Assembly (NCBI RefSeq): GCF_900774055.1
Contig: NZ_CAAGSW010000002.1
Span: 372,001 to 436,000, forward strand
Length of the DNA stretch: 64,000 bases
Reading direction: 5' to 3'
From: Methanococcoides sp. AM1
GTDB lineage: Archaea > Halobacteriota > Methanosarcinia > Methanosarcinales > Methanosarcinaceae
Shown: in pieces, positions 1 through 7,200 of the stretch
How positions within the stretch are numbered: position 1 is the stretch's first letter
Layout of the letters: each line of letters opens with the position of its first letter
Notes under the pieces: model-generated
Told to the model about the DNA's origin: nothing
Database searches by the model: none
The model's input: only the letters and a program-made list of their open reading frames with translations
Translations under genes and position numbers: made by a program

Positions 1-896
1 ACGCAATTGCAGCCAATGGCTGTATATGGCCCGATCAGGACGTTGTCTCCAATAACTGTGTTCTCTCCGATCACAATTGGTCCCACAAGCGCGGAGTTTG
101 AACCCACTGCTACGTTATTTCCGATCTTGAGAGGTCCTACGATACGTGAATTCTTGGTTTTGAAGTTACCTTCAATGGAGGTTCCAGGGAGGGAGTCGAG
201 CATCCATCTCTGTGCCTGTCTGTATGCGTTCGCACTACCCACATCCGTCCAGTGGCCGCGTACAAGCATGCCATTGATCGGCTTGTCCTTTTCCATCAAT
301 GCCGGGAAAAGATCCTTTGCAAAATCATATTGCTTTCCTTCAGGTATCCAGTCGAATATCTCCGGACTGCACATATATATGCCTGTGCTGGCGAGATTGC
401 TGAAAATTTCTCCGGGACCTGGCTTTTCAAAAAAGCGGTGTATCCTGTTGTTGACATCCATGTCAGCGATACCGAATTCCCTTGGATCATCAATGGACAT
501 CAGTCCGATGGTAACTATGGAATCGTTGATCTCATGGAATCGATACATATTGCGAAGATTAAGGTCCATGACATGGTCGCCACCTACAATAATGAATGGC
601 TCGTCCTTAAGATATTCTTCTGCGTTCTTCACACCGCCAGCAGTTCCGAGTTTCTCTTCTTCATAGACGTAGTCGATATGTACTCCATACATACGTCCGT
701 CCCCAAGGCTCTCTTCGATCTTTTCTGCCATATATCCGATCGTAATGACAATCTCAGTAAACCCCTCTTTTGCAAGGTGTTCTATCAGATGCACAACCGA
801 AGGCTTGTTCAAAATAGGTATGCTTGGCTTTGGTCTTTCAAAAGTTAAAGGGCGAAGTCGTGTGCCTTCCCCTCCACACATGATACACGCTTTCAT
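1..896 (-). CDS. Sugar-phosphate nucleotidyltransferase with left-handed beta-helix tail (3' end outside window)
   Basis: The minus strand is open from an ATG at 896 to the window edge, so the C-terminus is missing. The protein starts MKACIMCGGEGTRLRPLT, the nucleotide-binding G-G-x-G-T-R-L-x-P-L-T signature of NTP-transferases that make NDP-sugars. It continues with a GGD metal/nucleotide motif (IIVGGDHVMD) and a FxEKP motif (HRFFEKPGPG). Hexapeptide repeats of a left-handed beta-helix begin near residue 245 (IVGPLKIGNNVAVG and following). This layout is that of archaeal glucose-1-phosphate thymidylyl-/uridylyltransferases and GlmU-like enzymes that supply activated sugars for surface glycans. 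The exact sugar cannot be told. The nearest gene on the same strand is 62 bp upstream, so the gene may be transcribed alone or with it. Confidence 0.9.
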   Translation of the reverse strand, partial: MKACIMCGGEGTRLRPLTFERPKPSIPILNKPSVVHLIEHLAKEGFTEIVITIGYMAEKIEESLGDGRMYGVHIDYVYEEEKLGTAGGVKNAEEYLKDEPFIIVGGDHVMDLNLRNMYRFHEINDSIVTIGLMSIDDPREFGIADMDVNNRIHRFFEKPGPGEIFSNLASTGIYMCSPEIFDWIPEGKQYDFAKDLFPALMEKDKPINGMLVRGHWTDVGSANAYRQAQRWMLDSLPGTSIEGNFKTKNSRIVGPLKIGNNVAVGSNSALVGPIVIGENTVIGDNVLIGPYTAIGCNC

Positions 897-957
897 ACAT
901 CAGAAAACGACCTTTTCACTTATATTGTTACCGTTGTGAATTTTTTTGTAATCACTT

Positions 958-1338
958 TCAGGGGGTTCTCACATCTTTTGCTTTCTGGACGATGATCTCA
1001 AGTTCCCCTTCATATTCATCCAGTATGCCGGTAACATGCACCTGTTCATTGGCAGAGATCTTTTCATTGATCTCTTCAGCTCCACGGTTGTTTGGTATAA
1101 AGACCTTTATGGGTTGTGGGCTGTAATCGACTTCCAGTATAAGGTGGTCTCCGGTGTATGTGATGCGCTTGCTGAGGACGGTTCCTTCCACAAAGACCTT
1201 TTCTCCAAGTCCGGATGAATCTGCCAGTGGCCGGATATCTCCCGTAAGCTCGCCGGGGAGGTAGGTAAAATAAGCTACTGCCAGTGACAGGATGGCCATC
1301 ACCAGCAGGACTACTACGATCTTTTCTTCTTTTTCCAT
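958..1338 (-). CDS. Membrane-anchored OB-fold protein (126 aa)
   Basis: A short charged N-terminus (MEKEEK) precedes one hydrophobic segment at about residues 7-28, so the protein is probably membrane-anchored with its C-terminal domain outside. Residues 45-122 look like a single OB-fold of the tRNA_anti/nucleic-acid-binding type: beta-rich, with the pattern VFVEGTVLSKR then QVHVTGILDEYEGELEI. Such small anchored OB proteins are common in methanogens and have no established function. It follows the FKBP lipoprotein gene by 22 bp on the same strand, so the two are probably co-transcribed. I do not see residues that identify a ligand. Confidence 0.75.
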   Translation of the reverse strand: MEKEEKIVVVLLVMAILSLAVAYFTYLPGELTGDIRPLADSSGLGEKVFVEGTVLSKRITYTGDHLILEVDYSPQPIKVFIPNNRGAEEINEKISANEQVHVTGILDEYEGELEIIVQKAKDVRTP

Positions 1339-1360
1339 CCTTGATCAGATGTTGTTTGTT

Positions 1361-1906
1361 TTATTCCTGTCCTATGGAGACCAGTGTTATCTTAAAGACA
1401 AGTGTCTTTCCTGCAAGGTGGTGGTTGTAGTCGATGAAAGCATGAGTGTCGTTCATTTTAGCTACAGTTACCTGTCCGTGCTGGGTGTAAAGTGGCATTC
1501 CTACCTCAGGCTCGATCCCCATCTCTTTGAGATGATTTATCTCTACTGGCTGGACAAGTTCCTCGTCGTACTCTCCATATGCTTCTGCTGCCGGCATCGT
1601 GACTGTACGTTCCTCTCCGATCTCCATTCCGATCACGCCGTTGTCAAAGCCTTTGATCATCTGGCCTGCACCCACAGTGAATCCAAGCGGGTTATACTCC
1701 CTTGCAGGGTTGTATTGTCCGGCTTCCTTTGCGACCTCTTCCAGTGATGTGTCAAAAATTGTTCCATCTTCAAGCTGGCCAATGTAATTGACAGTGATAT
1801 AATCTCCTTCGTTTACCATAATATCTTCCTGATCCCCGGAATTGCTTGCACAACCGCTAATGAGGACCATGCCTGCAAGTATAACAAGTAATATTGCTTT
1901 TTTCAT
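1361..1906 (-). CDS. FKBP-type peptidyl-prolyl cis-trans isomerase, lipoprotein
   Basis: I choose the ATG at 1906 (MKKAILLV) over an upstream TTG at 1915. The resulting 181-aa protein opens with a signal sequence ending in an LISGC lipobox, Cys19. The mature part has the FKBP pattern: VTVNYIGQLEDGTIFDTS, then GAGQMIKGFDNGVIGM and GEERTVTMPAAEAYGEYDEELV. This resembles the archaeal long FKBPs with an inserted flap domain (IF domain). They catalyse X-Pro isomerisation and act as folding helpers; here the site of action would be the outer face of the membrane. The OB-fold gene lies directly downstream. A 560-bp AT-rich stretch lies upstream. Confidence 0.93.
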   Translation of the reverse strand: MKKAILLVILAGMVLISGCASNSGDQEDIMVNEGDYITVNYIGQLEDGTIFDTSLEEVAKEAGQYNPAREYNPLGFTVGAGQMIKGFDNGVIGMEIGEERTVTMPAAEAYGEYDEELVQPVEINHLKEMGIEPEVGMPLYTQHGQVTVAKMNDTHAFIDYNHHLAGKTLVFKITLVSIGQE

Positions 1907-1915
1907 TGGAATCAA

Positions 1916-2478
1916 TATTTCTAAACATATAATATGTGATAAGCATTTTGATATTCTATATTTGAGTTTTTATATGTTTTGCTCTTATTTTCTATGAAAT
2001 TACTTAGAATAAGCAATCAATTTGTAATAAAAAAATTTAATTTTGTAATACTTTGTCATTTTTTTGTATATACAGCAAATTCTATCACATTGATTTTTCA
2101 AGTATGTTATTTCAGGGTTCACTTAAATAGTAATTGTATATAATTTAGCTTTTTTATAGGTCTCTACAACTTTATTTGCTGGTTTTTTTTCGTTATCATG
2201 TTTTCGAGATGTAATCTTCTATTGTGTCTCCAAAAAAGATTATATATATTTATTTTAAACCATGCATTAGTATCGATTTGCAATACATATATAATTCAAA
2301 AACTCAGTTTTATATATTATAATAGTATTATCTGTGGCACTCAATTATACTTGTATAATTCAGTAAAAAATCATATTTGATTTAATATGATGTATAACTT
2401 ACCAATTTGGGTGGTAGAAATGTTGTTAATAACATACATTCTAAACAAAAGTTTAAATTATACAAGAGGTGCTTGTGA
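1916..2478. other. AT-rich divergent intergenic region
   Basis: This 563-bp stretch separates the minus-strand FKBP gene from the plus-strand DUF2162-CobN operon, so it should hold both promoters. It is very AT-rich with several TATA-like runs. I see no gene in it. The clearest structured site is the perfect palindrome at 2343-2360, listed separately. Confidence 0.6.
2343..2360. promoter_or_regulatory. Perfect 18-bp palindrome upstream of the CobN operon
   Basis: AATTATAC-TT-GTATAATT is a perfect inverted repeat with 8-bp arms, 119 bp before the first ATG of the operon. Such dyads commonly bind dimeric regulators, and a metal-responsive repressor would fit the operon's contents. That assignment is inference; AT-rich DNA also produces palindromes by chance. 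Confidence 0.35.
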
Positions 2479-3153
2479 ATGAACATGGTACTTCTCACCG
2501 TTGTGGGGATACTGTTGGCCATTCTTCTATTTGGTGTAAAGACCGGGATCGGTTGTGGTTTTTCGAATCGCAGCACGAAAGAGATCCTTGCTATTGCAGG
2601 CAGCTATTTTATTTTATCAATAATTATCGGCAGCCTCATTGGCTACATAGATCAGTCAAATCTTGACTTGATCGCGAGCATGGGGATGTCTCTTCACGTT
2701 CTGGTTGCATTGCTCCTGATCGGGGCAGGCATCTATACCCAGAAACAGTGGAACTGTGGTTGTGATGTTTCCCATCGCACATTCCTTGTGATCTCCCTGC
2801 CATGCCCTGTCTGCCTGACAGCACTCTTCATCTCCTGTATGCTTCTGGCAACATCTCTTGAGATGGGTGGGCTTTGGATCGGATTGCTTGTAGGTGTTGT
2901 TTTCTTCGTCTCCGTGGTCGCATCTTCTCTTCTTTGCAAGAAGTTGAACAAGACCCCGGAAACCCTTGGTAACGTCATGATGATCCTTGGTATCTACTAT
3001 CTCATGGGCGCCATCATTGTACCTACTTACATTAAAACAAAACAGATGAACATTCCTCCGTATTCCTCACCGCCTGTGGAGATCCTTCCATTTGTGGCCT
3101 TTGCAGTAATTATTGCCGGGGGTTTTGTTCTTGATAAAATTAGGAGTAACTAA
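2479..3153 (+). CDS. DUF2162 polytopic membrane protein (putative transporter)
   Basis: This 224-aa protein has about seven hydrophobic segments, starting with LLTVVGILLAILLFGVK at the N-terminus. It also has a conserved-looking CGC/CPVC cysteine pattern (WNCGCDVSHRTF, LPCPVCLTALF). It matches the DUF2162 family of archaeal predicted transporters, which I know to sit next to MotA/ExbB-like, DUF2149 and CobN-like genes in methanogens. The start ATG is preceded by AAGAGGTG. The gene ends 2 bp before the ExbB-like gene, so it is the first gene of a tight operon. Its cysteines and position suggest metal or tetrapyrrole handling; the substrate is not known. Confidence 0.8.
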   Translation: MNMVLLTVVGILLAILLFGVKTGIGCGFSNRSTKEILAIAGSYFILSIIIGSLIGYIDQSNLDLIASMGMSLHVLVALLLIGAGIYTQKQWNCGCDVSHRTFLVISLPCPVCLTALFISCMLLATSLEMGGLWIGLLVGVVFFVSVVASSLLCKKLNKTPETLGNVMMILGIYYLMGAIIVPTYIKTKQMNIPPYSSPPVEILPFVAFAVIIAGGFVLDKIRSN

Positions 3154-3155
3154 AT

Positions 3156-3779
3156 ATGGCTATTGATTCTTCTTTGTTCCAGATCATGTACACTGCGTCA
3201 GCTGCCATGCTGTATCCGGTGGTAATACTTTTGATCCTGGCAGTTACGGTATCGCTTGGTCTGATCGGTGAGTTCATCTCAGAATATGCAAAACGTCATC
3301 GAAATGTCAAGCAACTTGAGCAGATAGGCAGAAATGTCAAGGAGCATGTTAACAAATCCTCCTATGATGAAGCCGCATCACATCTTCTTAAACTTGACCA
3401 GAACCAGCTTGTTACATCTTTTGCAAACGATGCAGCAGATCATCTGAAAAAGAACACTCTTTCTTCTATAGAATGGTTGTCCGAAGAATATGAAGTTCGA
3501 ATGACAAAACGCCTGGAGCAAACAAAGATACTGTCTACGGTAGCTCCTATGCTCGGATTGATGGGCACTTTAATTCCATTAGGTCCCGCGCTCATCGGTC
3601 TTGCACAGGGTGACATTCTCCAGCTTGCCAACAACCTGATGATCGCCTTTGCCACAACCGTGCTTGGTCTTTTTGCAGGTATCGTGGGTTACGTGCTGAC
3701 GTTGATCAGGAAGAGGTGGTACTGGCAGGATATGGCAGATATCGATTATCTTGTTGATTCTTTGGAGACCGGACAATGA
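3156..3779 (+). CDS. MotA/TolQ/ExbB-like proton channel protein
   Basis: The 207-aa protein has one membrane segment near residues 15-38, a cytoplasmic helical region, and two more segments near residues 125-180. In the second region the TolQ/ExbB signature is visible: LSTVAPMLGLMGTLIPLGPAL followed by LMIAFATTVLGLFAGIVGYVL. The family couples proton flow to mechanical work across the envelope, together with an ExbD/TolR-type partner. That partner is encoded next and overlaps by 4 bp (ATGA). A Shine-Dalgarno AGGAG lies before the ATG. Archaea lack an outer membrane, so the load moved here is presumably the CobN-like surface protein or a substrate bound to it (inference). Confidence 0.88.
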   Translation: MAIDSSLFQIMYTASAAMLYPVVILLILAVTVSLGLIGEFISEYAKRHRNVKQLEQIGRNVKEHVNKSSYDEAASHLLKLDQNQLVTSFANDAADHLKKNTLSSIEWLSEEYEVRMTKRLEQTKILSTVAPMLGLMGTLIPLGPALIGLAQGDILQLANNLMIAFATTVLGLFAGIVGYVLTLIRKRWYWQDMADIDYLVDSLETGQ

Positions 3780-4135
3780 GGAGGAAACGGTATCATCGGC
3801 CAGGCATCCTCTATGAAGAAGAAGACCAGAACCCTCTTACCGGAGTGGCGAATCTCTTCGATGTTGCCATGGTGTTCTCAGTAGCTTTATTGATCGCTCT
3901 TGTGATGTCTTACCAGTTACCTGAACTGCTCAGCCCTACTGAAGATATCACCATCGTAAAGAATCCTGGTCAGGATGATATGAAGATCATAGTCAAGGAA
4001 GGGCAGGACATAGAAGTGCTGAACATGACCGAACAGATCGGTGGTGGTACCGGTGAAGCACTGGGTACGGCTTACCAGCTGGCTGATGGTCGTGTGATCT
4101 ACGTTCCTGATTCGGGGAATGAGACGGAAACCTGA
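3776..4135 (+). CDS. DUF2149 protein, ExbD/TolR-like topology
   Basis: The 119-aa protein has a basic cytoplasmic N-terminus (MRRKRYHRPG), a single membrane segment near residues 27-46 (NLFDVAMVFSVALLIALVMS), and an extracytoplasmic domain ending in LADGRVIYVPDSGNET. The layout, and the ADGRVIYV strand in particular, resembles ExbD/TolR, which partners ExbB/TolQ. DUF2149 proteins are recorded as neighbours of these channels in methanogens. The start overlaps the stop of the channel gene (ATGA), indicating translational coupling. An acidic DVA in the membrane segment could be the proton-path residue, as in ExbD, but this is a reading, not proof. Confidence 0.78.
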   Translation: MRRKRYHRPGILYEEEDQNPLTGVANLFDVAMVFSVALLIALVMSYQLPELLSPTEDITIVKNPGQDDMKIIVKEGQDIEVLNMTEQIGGGTGEALGTAYQLADGRVIYVPDSGNETET

Positions 4136-4204
4136 TCCTTTCAAGAGTGTGTGGAAATAACCAATAGGAAACTAGAATGAAAATGTGTGGATAATGAAAG
4201 TTTG

Positions 4205-4246
4205 AGACATCCCGGAACAGCCGCCAAGCAAAGTGCCGGGATGTCT
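4205..4246. promoter_or_regulatory. Perfect 11-bp inverted repeat just before the CobN-like gene
   Basis: AGACATCCCGG at 4205-4215 and CCGGGATGTCT at 4236-4246 form a perfect stem with a 20-nt loop, ending 22 nt before the chosen CobN start. There is no T-run after it, so it is not an obvious terminator. It could set expression of the giant gene relative to the membrane genes, as an RNA stem or a protein-binding dyad. Confidence 0.5.
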
Positions 4247-4268
4247 TACACATTATCGGGTGGATAAT

Positions 4269-7200
4269 ATGCGAAATATAAGACATCAGTTATTGCTTTT
4301 AAGTGTTTTGATTTTACTGGCGATTTCGCCAGTGGTATCGGCAGAAGAACAGGTTACTAAGATCACTTACATCTCCTATGGTCCGAACGAAGCTTTAGAT
4401 ATGGCAAGTCAGACAAATGATTACAGTGATCTTATTGAGTATACTTTCATTGATTTCTCAGATTCAGGTCTAAGTGCTGATATGGTTGCTGCTGCTGAGA
4501 GTGGTTTCCTTGAAACTCAGGATGTTATTCTCTGTCAGGGTCTCTATGGTATCGTTTTTGAAAATTCAACGGTAAATGAGAGTTTGCAGGCAGCACACGA
4601 TAAGGGTACTGCCCTTTACAGCATAGAACCTATGGGCTATACACCTCCTGCTTACTTCGATTATAATTCCGATGGCAGTACAAATGATCCTGTTGCGAAC
4701 TATTATACCAACATGGACACTTCCGGAGAAGGTCTTGAGAATGCTGAAAACCTTCTTACTTATCTGACACTAAAGTCAAAGATCACTTACATCTCCTATG
4801 GTCCGAACGAAGCTTTAGATATGGCAAGTCAGACAAATGATTACAGTGATCTTATTGAGTATACTTTCATTGATTTCTCAGATTCAGGTCTAAGTGCTGA
4901 TATGGTTGCTGCTGCTGAGAGTGGTTTCCTTGAAACTCAGGATGTTATTCTCTGTCAGGGTCTCTATGGTATCGTTTTTGAAAATTCAACGGTAAATGAG
5001 AGTTTGCAGGCAGCACACGATAAGGGTACTGCCCTTTACAGCATAGAACCTATGGGCTATACACCTCCTGCCTACTTCGATTATAATTCCGATGGCAGTA
5101 CAAATGATCCTGTTGCGAACTATTATACCAACATGGACACTTCCGGAGAAGGTCTTGAGAATGCTGAAAACCTTCTTGTCTACCTTGCAACAGAGTGCCC
5201 AACGCTTTCAAGAATGGCTATCATGGGCAATGAAGTAAACTTCAGTGAATTCGTATTTGTACTTGGTACAGACTTTAACGAGCTTTCTCTAACTAATGCT
5301 TCATTGGATACCAACATCTCATCTCAATTGAACATTACTATTTTCACAAAGGACAATCCTGTACCAGAAGAATTCGATTTCTCTAATTATGGAATGATCT
5401 TCATCGAGTCACAGGATGAGTCCGTGGTAAATAATTGGACATCGAGCATAAAGTCTGCCAAAACAGGCGGTGCAATGGTCATAGGCTATAATCTCTCCTC
5501 CAACATCACCCTGCCAAACGTTGACCTGTACACAACCGAATACACCGATATCGAGAGATACTGGGTGCAGGGTGGCGATGCAAACATGGGGAGCATGCTC
5601 AAATTCATGGGGCAGAATTTCTCCGGTTTATGGGAAGGAGAGGAGATTCCGGAACCTGAATTGCTGCGCCCAAAGATCAATATAACTTACATTATGAATT
5701 ATGGCACCGACAACCATTATCTTCTCAATGTTTTAGGCGAGAGAAGCGTAATCACTGATAGATTCAATGTCACCGTGATGGATGGAGCAGAAGCTGCTGC
5801 AAATCTTACCGATGTTTTAGATCAGGATGTTATCATATTGGGTATGATTGGTGGTGAGGAGTTTCCGGAGTTCAAGGACGCACTTCTTGTGGCCAAGGCT
5901 AATGGCACACAGATCGGGTTAATTGCCACGACCGATATGTACGGTGTCGGTAACATCAACATGACAATTCCACCACACAGTGCAATGGTAGAGTATCATA
6001 ATATTAGTGGATACACGAACATGGAGAACTGGATACGCTGTATCGGTTCAACCCTTGGGAATGCATATATCGAGTATTCCCCTGCCGTTTCTTCGTCAAT
6101 CCCCCTACAAGGTATCTACCACCCTGATGCCTTCCCGAGGATATTTGGGGACAGCACCGAATATCTCGAGTGGTATGCGGATAATGGGTATAATGAGTCC
6201 GCACCCACTATTGGCATCATCACTTATTCTATTGTGGGGGATCCTAAATTTACAGTCACAGATGATGCTGTAATCAGCTACCTTGAGTCCAAAGGGTGCA
6301 ATGTCATCTATACTACCAAGGAGGTATGTACTGGTGATGTGGATTATTTCATCAAAGATGGTGAAGTGCTCGTGGACTCCATCATTTCCCTGAAGGGTTT
6401 CTATCTCAATTATGATGATCATGAAGCGGGTGTGGAATATCTCAAGAGTTACAACGTTCCTGTACTCAAGGGAGCATTAGATGGTTCCAAAACACCCGAT
6501 GAGTACAATGCCAGCGTGCAAGGTTTGGATCTAATTTCCATAGCTTCCCAAGTAGCGCAGCCTGAAATCGACGGATGTATCGATTATATATGGATAGCTG
6601 GTCTGGTCACTGTGGGTGAGGGCTCTGATAAATATGAGTATTACAAGCCGATCATGTCACAGGTTGAATGGCTATGTGACCGTGCAATCGGATGGGCAGA
6701 ACTTGGAAATACCAATAATGCCGACAAGAAGGTCAGTATCATCTACTACAACCACGAAGGCGGTAAGAATAATATCGGTGCCAGTTACCTTGATATCGGG
6801 TCAAGTTTCACATTGATGCTTGAACAGATGCAGGCAGAGGGCTATGATATCGGAAATGGTAGTATTCCAAATGGAAGCGAATTCATCGACCTTTTCATTG
6901 AGAGCAGGAACGTTGGTTCATGGGCACCCGGTGAACTGGAGAAGGTTGTGAACTCCGGTAATGTCACCCTTGTATCAGTGGACGAGTATCTTTCCTGTTA
7001 CAATACCTTGCCAGAATCCGTGCGTGCTGAAGTTGAGGCTACATGGGGTCCGGCACCCGGTGACATCATGGTGTATGAAGGAAATTTTGTGATACCAAAG
7101 GTACAGTTTGGAAATGTCAATTTCATACCCCAACCGACCAGAGCCGGACTATCCGATGAATCACTCATATATCACAACGAGTCAATACCACCTACACATC

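Noticed and set aside
1916-2478. Cobalamin riboswitch before the CobN operon
   Set aside because: I cannot find a B12-box-like conserved core, and the region is almost entirely A/T; cobalamin riboswitches are also not expected in archaea.
4233-4268. Longer CobN start at GTG 4233
   Set aside because: It would place 12 extra residues, encoded partly by the inverted repeat, before a perfect signal peptide at ATG 4269.
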